Shown here in pieces: positions 41,721 to 55,200 of a stretch of DNA of 64,000 nucleotides. The stretch is from NCBI GenBank assembly GCA_030770545.1, contig CM061093.1, positions 2,406,501-2,470,500 on the forward strand, given 5' to 3'. A program made the translations under genes and the position numbers. This DNA is from Macropodus opercularis (taxonomy: Eukaryota > Chordata > Actinopteri > Anabantiformes > Osphronemidae). Below the pieces are notes generated by a model. It saw nothing but the letters and a program-made list of their open reading frames with translations. It searched no databases and was not told the origin of the DNA. Positions within the stretch are counted from its first letter, which is position 1. Every line of letters starts with the position of its first letter.

Positions 41721-44700
41721 TGAGTCCGTTCCTTAGGAGACAGGTCAGTTGTCAGCCATTCATTGAAACACTTGTTCAAATGATTGTTACTGTGTTGTTT
41801 GTGTTCCGGAAGGGACAAAGCATTCGCCCACCTATCGGAGGATAGGTGTTTTTAATAACGCTTTGTTGTTTTTGATTTTGTCAAGGTACAGAGCAGTCGT
41901 CGGTGGTTCCATTGACGCCTAGTACTTGAACTGAGTTACATAGGGAGCAGAGCAGTTGTTCTCCAGTCATTGAGTTGGTGGGTGAAATGTCTCTGGCTCT
42001 TTTCCTTGTGTTCCTCAGGTTATAGAGCAGTGGTCCACCAGTCGTAGGATTGGTGGTTCAGATACCTCTGACTTCTTGACCTGACTTCCTCGGCAGACAG
42101 AACAGTTGTCCAGCAATCGTAGGTTTGGTGGGTCAACTGACTCGGTTCCGTAGGAGACAGGTCAGTCATAAAGCAATCATTGGATCGGTGTTTCAATGGA
42201 ATTTGACTGTGCTATTTGTGTTCCACAAGTGACACGGCATTTGTCCACCAATCGTAGGTTTCGTGATTTCATTGACTATGTCTCTGTGAGCTGAGTTCCT
42301 CAGGAGACAAAACAGTGTTTCACCAATCGTAGGTTTCGTGATTTCATTGACTATGTCTCTGTGAGCTGAGTTCCTCAGGAGACAAAACAATGTTTCACCA
42401 ATCATAGGTTTGGCGTTTCAGATGCCTCTGACCTCTAGACCTGACTTCCTCAGGAGACAGAACAGTTGTCTACCAATCGTAGGATTGGTGGTTCAATTGA
42501 GTCCGTTCCTTAGGAGACAGGTCAGTTGTCAGCCATTCATTGAAACACTTGTTCAAATGATTGTTACTGTGTTGTTTGTGTTCCGGAAGGGACAAAGCAT
42601 TCGCCCACCTATCGGAGGATAGGTGTTTTTAATAACGCTTTGTTGTTTTTGAGTTTGTCAAGGTACAGAGCAGTCGTCGGTGGTTCCATTGACGCCTACT
42701 ACTTGACCTGAGTTACAGAGGGAGCAGAGCAGTTGTTCTCCAGTCATTGAGTTGGTGGGTGAAATGTCTCTGGCTCTATTCCTTGTGTTCCTCAGGTTAT
42801 AGAGCAGTGGTCCACCAGTCGTAGGATTGGTGGTTCAGATACCTCTGACTTCTTGACCTGACTTCCTCGGCAGACAGAACAGTCGTCCAGCAATCGTAGG
42901 TTTGGTGGGTCAACTGACTCGGTTCCGTAGGAGACAGGTCAGTCATAAAGCAATCATTGGATCGGTGTTTCAATGGAATTTGACTGTGCTAATTGTGTTC
43001 CACAAGTGACACGGCATTTGTCCACCAATCGTAGGTTTCGTGATTTCATTGACTATGTCTCTGTGAGTTGAGTTCCTCAGGAGACAAAACAGTGTTTCAC
43101 CAATCATAGGTTTGGTGTTTCAGATGCCTCTGACCTCTAGACCTGACTTCCTCAGGAGACAGAACAGTTGTCTACCAATCGTAGGATTGGTGGTTCAATT
43201 GAGTCCGTTCCTTAGGAGACAGGTCAGTTGTCAGCCATTCATTGAAACACTTGTTCAAATGATTGTTACTGTGTTGTTTGTGTTCCGGAAGGGACAAAGC
43301 ATTCGCCCACCTATCGGAGGATAGGTGTTTTTAATAACGCTTTGTTGTTTTTGAGTTTGTCAAGGTACAGAGCAGTCGTCGGTGGTTCCATTGACGCCTA
43401 CTACTTGACCTGAGCTACAGAGGGAGCAGAGCAGTTGTTCTCCAGTCATTGAGTTGGTGGGTGAAATGTCTCTGGCTCTTTTCCTTGTGTTCCTCAGGTT
43501 ATAGAGCAGTGGTCCACCAGTCGTAGGATTGGTGGTTCAGATACCTCTGACTTCTTGACCTGACTTCCTCGGCAGACAGAACAGTTGTCCAGCAATCGTA
43601 GGTTTGGTGGGTCAACTGACTCGGTTCCGTAGGAGACAGGTCAGTCATAAAGCAATCATTGGATCGGTGTTTCAATGGAATTTGACTGTGCTGTTTGTGT
43701 TCCACAAGTGACACGGCATTTGTCCACCAATCGTAGGTTTCGTGATTTCATTGACTATGTCTCTGTGAGTTGAGTTCCTCAGGAGACAAAACAGTGTTTC
43801 ACCAATCGTAGGTTTCGTGATTTCATTGACTATGTCTCTGTGAGTTGAGTTCCTCAGGAGACAAAACAATGTTTCACCAATCATAGGTTTGGTGTTTCAG
43901 ATGCCTCTGACCTCTAGACCTGACTTCCTCAGGAGACAGAACAGTTGTCTACCAATCGTAGGATTGGTGGTTCAATTGAGTCCGTTCCTTAGGAGACAGG
44001 TCAGTTGTCAGCCATTCATTGAAACACTTGTTCAAATGATTGTTACTGTGTTGTTTGTGTTCCGGAGAGGACAAAGCATTCGCCCACCTATCGGAGGATA
44101 GGTGTTTTTAATAACGCTTTGTTGTTTTTGAGTTTGTCAAGGTACAGAGCAGTCGTCGGTGGTTCCATTGACGCCTACTACTTGACCTGAGTTACAGAGG
44201 GAGCAGGGCAGTTGTTCTCCAGTCATTGAGTTGGTGGGTGAAATGTCTCTGGCTCTATTCCTTGTGTTCCTCAGGTTATAGAGCAGTGGTCCACCAGTCG
44301 TAGGTTTGGTGGGTCAACTGACTCGGTTCCGTAGGTGACAGGTCAGTCATAAAGCAATCATTGGATCGGTGTTTCAATGGAATTTGACTGTGCTATTTGT
44401 GTTCCACAAGTGACACGGCATTTGTCCACCAATCGTAGGTTTCGTGATTTCATTGACTATGTCTCTGTGAGTTGAGTTCCTCAGGAGACAAAACAGTGTT
44501 TCACCAATCGTAGGTTTCGTGATTTCATTGACTATGTCTCTGTGAGTTGAGTTCCTCAGGAGACAAAACAATGTTTCACCAATCATAGGTTTGGTGTTTC
44601 AGATGCCTCTGACCTCTAGACCTGACTTCCTCAGGAGACAGAACAGTTGTCTACCAATTGTAGGATTGGTGGTTCAATTGAGTCCGTCCTTTAGGAGACA

Positions 44701-45211
44701 GGTCAGTTGTCAGCCATTCATTGAAACACTTGTTCAAATGATTGTTACTGTGTTGTTTGTGTTCCGGAAGGGACAAAGCATTCGCCCACCTATCGGAGGA
44801 TAGGTGTTTTTAATAACGCTTTGTTGTTTTTGATTTTGTCAAGGTACAGAGCAGTCGTCGGTGGTTCCATTGACGCCTAGTACTTGAACTGAGTTACATA
44901 GGGAGCAGAGCAGTTGTTCTCCAGTCATTGAGTTGGTGGGTGAAATGTCTCTGGCTCTTTTCCTTGTGTTCCTCAGGTTATAGAGCAGTGGTCCACCAGT
45001 CGTAGGATTGGTGGTTCAGATACCTCTGACTTCTTGACCTGACTTCCTCGGCAGACAGAACAGTCGTCCAGCAATCGTAGGTTTGGTGGGTCAACTGACT
45101 CGGTTCCGTAGGAGACAGGTCAGTCATAAAGCAATCATTGGATCGGTGTTTCAATGGAATTTGACTGTGCTATTTGTGTTCCACAAGTGACATGGCATTT
45201 GACCACCAATC

Positions 45212-45496
45212 GTAGGTTTCGTGATTTCATTGACTATGTCTCTGTGAGTTGAGTTCCTCAGGAGACAAAACAGTGTTTCACCAATCATAGGTTTAGTGGT
45301 TCAGATGCCTCTGACCTCTAGACCTGACTTCCTCGGCAGACAGAACAGTTGTCCAGCAATCGTAGGTTTGGTGGGTCAACTGACTCGGTTCCGTAGGAGA
45401 CAGGTCAGTCACAAAGCAATCATTGGATCGGTGTTTCAATGGAATTTGACTGTGCTATTTGTGTTCCACAAGTGACACGGCATTTGACCACCAATC
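45212..45496 (+). repeat. Extra 285-bp block S9-S1/S6-S7-S8
   Basis: This HOR interval (44583-45644) is 1062 bp = 777 + 285. The extra block reads S9, a hybrid S1/S6, S7, S8, which is what unequal exchange between paralogous blocks S9-S1-S2-S3 and S5-S6-S7-S8 would give. Limits are approximate. Confidence 0.7.
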
Positions 45497-47119
45497 GTAG
45501 GTTTCGTGATTTCATTGACTATGTCTCTGTGAGTTGAGTTCCTCAGGAGACAAAACAGTGTTTCACCAATCGTAGGTTTCGTGATTTCATTGACTATGTC
45601 TCTGTGAGTTGAGTTCCTCAGGAGACAAAACAATGTTTCACCAATCATAGGTTTGGTGTTTCAGATGCCTCTGACCTCTAGACCTGACTTCCTCAGGAGA
45701 CAGAACAGTTGTCTACCAATCGTAGGATTGGTGGTTCAATTGAGTCCGTTCCTTAGGAGACAGGTCAGTTGTCAGCCATTCATTGAAACACTTGTTCAAA
45801 TGATTGTTACTGTGTTGTTTGTGTTCCGGAAGGGACAAAGCATTCGCCCACCTATCGGAGGATAGGTGTTTTTAATAACGCTTTGTTGTTTTTGAGTTTG
45901 TCAAGGTACAGAGCAGTCGTCGGTGGTTCCATTGACGCCTACTACTTGACCTGAGTTACAGAGGGAGCAGAGCAGTTGTTCTCCAGTCATTGAGTTGGTG
46001 GGTGAAATGTTTCTGGCTCTTTTCCTTGTGTTCCTCAGGTTATAGAGCAGTGGTCCACCAGTCGTAGGATTGGTGGTTCAGATACCTCTGACTTCTTGAC
46101 CTGACTTCCTCGGCAGACAGAACAGTTGTCCAGCAATCGTAGGATTGATGGGTCAACTGACTCGGTTCCGTAGGAGACAGGTCAGTCATAAAGCAATCAT
46201 TGGATCGGTGTTTCAATGGAATTTGACTGTGCTATTTGTGTTCCACAAGTGACACGGCATTTGTCCACCAATCGTAGGTTTCGTGATTTCATTGACTATG
46301 TCTCTGTGAGTTGAGTTCCTCAGGAGACAAAACAGTGTTTCACCAATCGTAGGTTTTGTGATTTCATTGACTATGTCTCTGTGAGTTGAGTTCCTCAGGA
46401 GACAAAACAATGTTTCACCAATCATAGGTTTGGTCTTTCAGATGCCTCTGACCTCTAGACCTGACTTCCTCAGGAGACAGAACAGTTGTCTACCAATCGT
46501 AGGATTGGTGGTTCAATTGAGTCCGTTCCTTAGGAGACAGGTCAGTTGTCAGCCATTCATTGAAACACTTGTTCAAATGATTGTTACTGTGTTGTTTGTG
46601 TTCCGGAAGGGACAAAGCATTCGCCCACCTATCGGAGGATAGGTGTTTTTAATAACGCTTTGTTGTTTTTGAGTTTGTCAAGGTACAGAGCAGTCGTCGG
46701 TGGTTCCATTGACGCCTACTACTTGACCTGAGTTACAGAGGGAGCAGAGCAGTTGTTCTCCAGTCATTGAGTTGGTGGGTGAAATGTCTCTGGCTCTTTT
46801 CCTTGTGTTCCTCAGGTTATAGAGCAGTGGTCCACCAGTCGTAGGATTGGTGGTTCAGATACCTCTGACTTCTTGACCTGACTTCCTCGGCAGACAGAAC
46901 AGTTGTCCAGCAATCGTAGGTTTGGTGGGTCAACTGACTCGGTTCCGTAGGAGACAGGTCAGTCATAAAGCAATCATTGGATCGGTGTTTCAATGGAATT
47001 TGACTGTGCTATTTGTGTTCCACAAGTGACACGGCATTTGTCCACCAATCGTAGGTTTCGTGATTTCATTGACTATGTCTCTGTGAGTTGAGTTCCTCAG
47101 GAGACAAAACAGTGTTTCA

Positions 47120-50100
47120 CCAATCGTAGGTTTCGTGATTTCATTGACTATGTCTCTGTGAGTTGAGTTCCTCAGGAGACAAAACAATGTTTCACCAATC
47201 ATAGGTTTGGTGTTTCAGATGCCTCTGACCTCTAGACCTGACTTCCTCAGGAGACAGAACAGTTGTCTACCAATCGTAGGATTGGTGGTTCAATTGAGTC
47301 CGTTCCTTAGGAGACAGGTCAGTTGTCAGCCATTCATTGAAACACTTGTTCAAATGATTGTTACTGTGTTGTTTGTGTTCCGGAAGGGACAAAGCATTCG
47401 CCCACCTATCGGAGGATAGGTGTTTTTAATAACGCTTTGTTGTTTTTGAGTTTGTCAAGGTACAGAGCAGTCGTCGGTGGTTCCATTGACGCCTACTACT
47501 TGACCTGAGTTACAGAGGGAGCAGAGCAGTTGTTCTCCAGTCATTGAGTTGGTGGGTGAAATGTCTCTGGCTCTATTCCTTGTGTTCCTCAGGTTATAGA
47601 GCAGTGGTCCACCAGTCGTAGGATTGGTGGTTCAGATACCTCTGGCTTCTTGACCTGACTTCCTCGGCAGACAGAACAGTTGTCCAGCAATCGTAGGTTT
47701 GGTGGGTCAACTGACTCGGTTCCGTAGGAGACAGGTCAGTCATAAAGCAATCATTGGATCGGTGTTTCAATGGAATTTGACTGTGCTATTTGTGTTCCAC
47801 AAGTGACACGGCATTTGTCCACCAATCGTAGGTTTCGTGATTTCATTGACTATGTCTCTGTGAGTTGAGTTCCTCAGGAGACAAAACAATGTTTCACCAA
47901 TCATAGGTTTGGTGTTTCAGATGCCTCTGACCTCTAGACCTGACTTCCTCAGGAGACAGAACAGTTGTCTACCAATTGTAGGATTGGTGGTTCAATTGAG
48001 TCCGTTCCTTAGGAGACAGGTCAGTTGTCAGCCATTCATTGAAACACTTGTTCAAATGATTGTTACTGTGTTGTTTGTGTTCCGGAAGGGACAAAGCATT
48101 CGCCCACCTATCGGAGGATAGGTGTTTTTAATAACGCTTTGTTGTTTTTGAGTTTGTCAAGGTACAGAGCAGTCGTCGGTGGTTCCATTGACGCCTACTA
48201 CTTGACCTGAGTTACAGAGGGAGCAGAGCAGTTGTTCTCCAGTCATTGAGTTGGTGGGTGAAATGTCTCTGGCTCTATTCCTTGTATTCCTCAGGTTATA
48301 GAGCAGTGGTCCACCAGTCGTAGGATTGGTGGTTCAGATACCTCTGACTTCTTGACCTGACTTCCTCGGCAGACAGAACAGTTGTCCAGCAATCGTAGGT
48401 TTGGTGGGTCAACTGACTCGGTTCCATAGGTGACAGGTCAGTCATAAAGCAATCATTGGATCGGTGTTTCAATGGAATTTGACTGTGCTATTTGTGTTCC
48501 ACAAGTGACACAGCATTTGTCCACCAATCGTAGGTTTCGTGATTTCATTGACTATGTCTCTGTGAGTTGAGTTCCTCAGGACACAAAACAGTGGTTCACC
48601 AATCGTAGGTTTCGTGATTTCATTGACTATGTCTCTGTGAGTTGAGTTCCTCAGGAGACAAAACAATGCTTCACCAATCATAGGTTTGGTGTTTCAGATG
48701 CCTCTGACCTCTAGACCTGACTTCCTCAGGAGACAGAACAGTTGTCTACCAATCGTAGGATTGTTGGTTCAATTGAGTCCGTTCCTTAGGAGACAGGTCA
48801 GTTGTCAGCCATTCATTGAAACACTTGTTCAAATGATTGTTACTGTGTTGTTTGTGTTCCGGAAGGGACAAAGCATTCGCCCACCTATCGGAGGATAGGT
48901 GTTTTTAATAACGCTTTGTTGTTTTTGAGTTTGTCAAGGTACAGAGCAGTCGTCGGTGGTTCCATTGACGCCTACTACTTGACCTGAGTTACAGAGGGAG
49001 CAGAGCAGTTGTTCTCCAGTCATTGAGTTGGTGGGTGAAATGTCTCTGGCTCTTTTCCTTGTGTTTCTCAGGTTATAGAGCAGTGGTCCACCAGTCGTAG
49101 GATTGGTGGTTCAGATCCCTCTGACTTCTAGACCTGACTTCCTCGGCAGACAGAACAGTTGTCCAGCAATCGTAGGTTTGGTGGGTCAACTGACTCGGTT
49201 CCGTAGGAGACAGGTCAGTCATAAAGCAATCATTGGATCGGTGTTTCAATGGAATTTGACTGTGCTATTTGTGTTCCACAAGTAACACGGCATTTGTCCA
49301 CCAATCGTAGGTTTCGTGATTTCATTGACTATGTCTCTGTGAGTTGAGTTCCTCAGGAGACAAAACAGTGTTTCACCAATCGTAGGTTTCGTGATTTCAT
49401 TGACTATGTCTCTGTGAGTTGACTTCCTCAGGAGACAAAACAGTGTTTCACCAATCGTAGGTTTCGTGATTTCATTGACTATGTCTCTGTGAGTTGAGTT
49501 CCTCAGGAGACAAAACAATGTTTCACCAATCATAGCTTTGGTGTTTCAGATGCCTCTGACCTCTAGACCTGACTTCCTCAGGAGACAGAACAGTTGTCTA
49601 CCAATCGTAGGATTGGTGGTTCAATTGAGTCCGTTCCTTAGGAGACAGGTCAGTTGTCAGCCATTCATTGAAACACTTGTTCAAATGATTGTTACTGTGT
49701 TGTTTGTGTTCCGGAAGGGACAAAGCATTCGCCCATCTATCGGAGGATAGGTGTTTTTAATAACGCTTTGTTGTTTTTGAGTTTGTCAAGGTACAGAGCA
49801 GTCGTCGGTGGTTCCATTGACGCCTACTACTTGACCTGAGTTACAGAGGGAGCAGAGCAGTTGTTCTCCAGTCATTGAGTTGGTGGGTGAAATGTCTCTG
49901 GCTCTTTTTCTTGTGTTCCTCAGGTTATAGAGCAGTGTTCCACCAGTCGTAGGATTGGTGGTTCAGATACCTCTGACTTCTTGACCTGACTTCCTCGGCA
50001 GACAGAACAGTTGTCCAGCAATCGTAGGTTTGGTGGGTCAACTGACTCGGTTCCGTAGGAGACAGGTCAGTCATAAAGCAATCATTGGATCGGTGTTTCA

Positions 50101-52250
50101 ATGGAATTTGACTGTGCTATTTGTGTTCCACAAGTGACACGGCATTTGTCCACCAATCGTAGGTTTCGTGATTTCATTGACTATGTCTCTGTGAGTTGAG
50201 TTCCTCAGGAGACAAAACAGTGTTTCACCAATCGTAGGTTTCGTGATTTCATTGACTATGTCTCTGTGAGTTGAGTTCCTCAGGAGACAAAACAATGTTT
50301 CACCAATCATAGGTTTGGTGTTTCAGATGCCTCTGACCTCTAGACCTGACTTCCTCAGGAGACAGAACAGTTGTCTACCAATCGTAGGATTGGTGGTTCA
50401 ATTGAGTCCGTTCCTTAGGAGACAGGTCAGTTGTCAGCCAGTCATTGAAACACTTGTTCAAATGATTGTTACTGTGTTGTTTGTGTTCCGGAAGGGACAA
50501 AGCATTCGCCCACCTATCGGAGGATAGGTGTTTTTAATAACGCTTTGTTGTTTTTGAGTTTGTCAAGGTACAGAGCAGTCGACGGTGGTTCCATTGACGC
50601 CTACTACTTGACCTGAGTTACAGAGGGAGCAGAGCAGTTGTTCTCCAGTCATTGAGTTGGTGGGTGAAATGTCTCTGGCTCTTTTCCTTGTGTTCCTCAG
50701 GTTATAGAGCAGTGGTCCACCAGTCGTAGGATTGGTGGTTCAGATCCCTCTGACTTCTTGACCTGACTTCCTCAGGAGACAGAACAGTTGTCGAGCAATC
50801 GTAGGTTTGGTGGGTCAACTGACTCGGTTCCGTAGGAGACAGGTCAGTCATAAAGCAATCATTGGATCGGTGTTTCAATGGAATTTGACTGTGCTATTTG
50901 TGTTCCACAAGTGACACGGCATTTGTCCACCAATCGTAGGTTTTGTGATTTCATTGACTATGTCTCTGTGAGTTGAGTTCCTCAAGAGACAAAACAGTGT
51001 TTCACCAATCATAGGTTTGGTGTTTCAGATGCCTCTGACCTCTAGACCTGACTTCCTCAGCAGACAGAACAGTTGTCTACCAATCGTAGGATTGGTGGTT
51101 CAATTGAGTCAGTTCCTTAGGAGACAGGTCAGTTGTCAGCCATTCATTGAAACACTTGTTCAAATGATTGTTACTGTGTTGTTTGTGTTCCGGAAGGGAC
51201 AAAGCATTCGCCCACCTATAGGTGTTTTTAATAACGCTTTGTTGTTTTTGAGTTTGTCAAGGTACAGAGCAGTCGTCGGTGGTTCCATTGACGCCTACTA
51301 CTTGACCTGAGTTACAGAGGGAGCAGGGCAGTCTTTCTCCAGTCATTGAGTTGGTGGGTGAAATGTCTCTGGCTCTATTCCTTGTGTTCCTCAGGTTATA
51401 GAGCAGTGGTCCACCAGTCGTAGGATTGGTGGTTCAGATACCTCTGACTTCTTGACCTGACTTCCTCGGCAGACAGAACAGTCGTCCAGCAATCGTAGGT
51501 TTGGTGGGTCAACTGACTCGGTTCCGTAGGAGACAGGTCAGTCATAAAGCAATCATTGGATCGGTGTTTCAATGGAATTTGACTGTGCTATTTGTGTTCC
51601 ACAAGTGACACGGCATTTGTCTACCAATCGTAGGATTGGTGGTTCAATTGAGTCCGTTCCTTAGGAGACAGGTCAGTTGTCAGCCATTCATTGAAACACT
51701 TGTTCAAATGATTGTTACTGTGTTGTTTGTGTTCCGGAAGGGACAAAGCATTCGCCCACCTATCGGAGGATAGGTGTTTTTAATAACGCTTTGTTGTTTT
51801 TGAGTTTGTCAAGGTACAGAGCAGTCGTCGGTGGTTCCATTGACGCCTACTACTTGACCTGAGTTACAGAGGGAGCAGAGCAGTTGTTCTCCAGTCATTG
51901 AGTTGGTGGGTGAAATGTCTCTGGCTCTTTTCCTTGTGTTCCTCAGGTTATAGAGCAGTGGTCCACCAGTCGTAGGATTGGTGGTTCAGATCCCTCTGAC
52001 TTCTTGACCTGACTTCCTCGGCAGACAGAACAGTTGTCCAGCAATCGTAGGTTTGGTGGGTCAACTGACTCGGTTCCGTAGGAGACAGGTCAGTCATAAA
52101 GCAATCATTGGATCGGTGTTTCAATGGAATTTGACTGTGCTATTTGTGTTCCACAAGTGACACTGCATTTGTCCACCAATCGTAGGTTTCGTGATTTCAT
52201 TGACTATGTCTCTGTGAGTTGAGTTCCTCAGGAGACAAAACAGTGTTTCA
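47120..52250 (+). repeat. 5131-bp tandem duplication in array B, copy 1
   Basis: S1 starts 47199, 47901, 48678, 49530, 50307, 51009 and 52330 are repeated exactly 5131 bp later. Private variants are shared by both copies, including the 8-bp deletion at about 51220 and the S8-to-S2 jump at about 51620. Only one substitution was noticed (G at 50793, C at 55924). The borders are uncertain within about 180 bp of identical sequence. Confidence 0.92.
51209..51232 (+). repeat. HOR copy with the S3/S4 dyad deleted (8 bp)
   Basis: CACCTATCGGAGGATAGGTG is shortened to CACCTATAGGTG. Most of one arm and the loop are gone. The same deletion is at about 56341-56363 in the duplicated copy. Confidence 0.9.
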
Positions 52251-55200
52251 GCAATCGTAGGTTTCGTGATTTCATTGACTATGTCTCTGTGAGTTGAGTT
52301 CCTCAGGAGACAAAACAATGTTTCACCAATCATAGGTTTGGTGTTTCAGATGCCTCTGACCTCTAGACCTGACTTCCTCAGGAGACAGAACAGTTGTCTA
52401 CCAATCGTAGGATTGGTGGTTCAATTGAGTCCGTTCCTTAGGAGACAGGTCAGTTGTCAGCCATTCATTGAAACACTTGTTCAAATGATTGTTACTGTGT
52501 TGTTTGTGTTCCGGAAGGGACAAAGCATTCGCCCACCTATCGGAGGATAGGTGTTTTTAATAACGCTTTGTTGTTTTTGAGTTTGTCAAGGTACAGAGCA
52601 GTCGTCGGTGGTTCCATTGACGCCTACTACTTGACCTGAGTTACAGAGGGAGCAGAGCAGTTGTTCTCCAGTCATTGAGTTGGTGGGTGAAATGTCTCTG
52701 GCTCTATTCCTTGTGTTCCTCAGGTTATAGAGCAGTGGTCCACCAGTCGTAGGATTGGTGGTTCAGATACCTCTGGCTTCTTGACCTGACTTCCTCGGCA
52801 GACAGAACAGTTGTCCAGCAATCGTAGGTTTGGTGGGTCAACTGACTCGGTTCCGTAGGAGACAGGTCAGTCATAAAGCAATCATTGGATCGGTGTTTCA
52901 ATGGAATTTGACTGTGCTATTTGTGTTCCACAAGTGACACGGCATTTGTCCACCAATCGTAGGTTTCGTGATTTCATTGACTATGTCTCTGTGAGTTGAG
53001 TTCCTCAGGAGACAAAACAATGTTTCACCAATCATAGGTTTGGTGTTTCAGATGCCTCTGACCTCTAGACCTGACTTCCTCAGGAGACAGAACAGTTGTC
53101 TACCAATTGTAGGATTGGTGGTTCAATTGAGTCCGTTCCTTAGGAGACAGGTCAGTTGTCAGCCATTCATTGAAACACTTGTTCAAATGATTGTTACTGT
53201 GTTGTTTGTGTTCCGGAAGGGACAAAGCATTCGCCCACCTATCGGAGGATAGGTGTTTTTAATAACGCTTTGTTGTTTTTGAGTTTGTCAAGGTACAGAG
53301 CAGTCGTCGGTGGTTCCATTGACGCCTACTACTTGACCTGAGTTACAGAGGGAGCAGAGCAGTTGTTCTCCAGTCATTGAGTTGGTGGGTGAAATGTCTC
53401 TGGCTCTATTCCTTGTATTCCTCAGGTTATAGAGCAGTGGTCCACCAGTCGTAGGATTGGTGGTTCAGATACCTCTGACTTCTTGACCTGACTTCCTCGG
53501 CAGACAGAACAGTTGTCCAGCAATCGTAGGTTTGGTGGGTCAACTGACTCGGTTCCATAGGTGACAGGTCAGTCATAAAGCAATCATTGGATCGGTGTTT
53601 CAATGGAATTTGACTGTGCTATTTGTGTTCCACAAGTGACACAGCATTTGTCCACCAATCGTAGGTTTCGTGATTTCATTGACTATGTCTCTGTGAGTTG
53701 AGTTCCTCAGGACACAAAACAGTGGTTCACCAATCGTAGGTTTCGTGATTTCATTGACTATGTCTCTGTGAGTTGAGTTCCTCAGGAGACAAAACAATGC
53801 TTCACCAATCATAGGTTTGGTGTTTCAGATGCCTCTGACCTCTAGACCTGACTTCCTCAGGAGACAGAACAGTTGTCTACCAATCGTAGGATTGTTGGTT
53901 CAATTGAGTCCGTTCCTTAGGAGACAGGTCAGTTGTCAGCCATTCATTGAAACACTTGTTCAAATGATTGTTACTGTGTTGTTTGTGTTCCGGAAGGGAC
54001 AAAGCATTCGCCCACCTATCGGAGGATAGGTGTTTTTAATAACGCTTTGTTGTTTTTGAGTTTGTCAAGGTACAGAGCAGTCGTCGGTGGTTCCATTGAC
54101 GCCTACTACTTGACCTGAGTTACAGAGGGAGCAGAGCAGTTGTTCTCCAGTCATTGAGTTGGTGGGTGAAATGTCTCTGGCTCTTTTCCTTGTGTTTCTC
54201 AGGTTATAGAGCAGTGGTCCACCAGTCGTAGGATTGGTGGTTCAGATCCCTCTGACTTCTAGACCTGACTTCCTCGGCAGACAGAACAGTTGTCCAGCAA
54301 TCGTAGGTTTGGTGGGTCAACTGACTCGGTTCCGTAGGAGACAGGTCAGTCATAAAGCAATCATTGGATCGGTGTTTCAATGGAATTTGACTGTGCTATT
54401 TGTGTTCCACAAGTAACACGGCATTTGTCCACCAATCGTAGGTTTCGTGATTTCATTGACTATGTCTCTGTGAGTTGAGTTCCTCAGGAGACAAAACAGT
54501 GTTTCACCAATCGTAGGTTTCGTGATTTCATTGACTATGTCTCTGTGAGTTGACTTCCTCAGGAGACAAAACAGTGTTTCACCAATCGTAGGTTTCGTGA
54601 TTTCATTGACTATGTCTCTGTGAGTTGAGTTCCTCAGGAGACAAAACAATGTTTCACCAATCATAGCTTTGGTGTTTCAGATGCCTCTGACCTCTAGACC
54701 TGACTTCCTCAGGAGACAGAACAGTTGTCTACCAATCGTAGGATTGGTGGTTCAATTGAGTCCGTTCCTTAGGAGACAGGTCAGTTGTCAGCCATTCATT
54801 GAAACACTTGTTCAAATGATTGTTACTGTGTTGTTTGTGTTCCGGAAGGGACAAAGCATTCGCCCATCTATCGGAGGATAGGTGTTTTTAATAACGCTTT
54901 GTTGTTTTTGAGTTTGTCAAGGTACAGAGCAGTCGTCGGTGGTTCCATTGACGCCTACTACTTGACCTGAGTTACAGAGGGAGCAGAGCAGTTGTTCTCC
55001 AGTCATTGAGTTGGTGGGTGAAATGTCTCTGGCTCTTTTTCTTGTGTTCCTCAGGTTATAGAGCAGTGTTCCACCAGTCGTAGGATTGGTGGTTCAGATA
55101 CCTCTGACTTCTTGACCTGACTTCCTCGGCAGACAGAACAGTTGTCCAGCAATCGTAGGTTTGGTGGGTCAACTGACTCGGTTCCGTAGGAGACAGGTCA

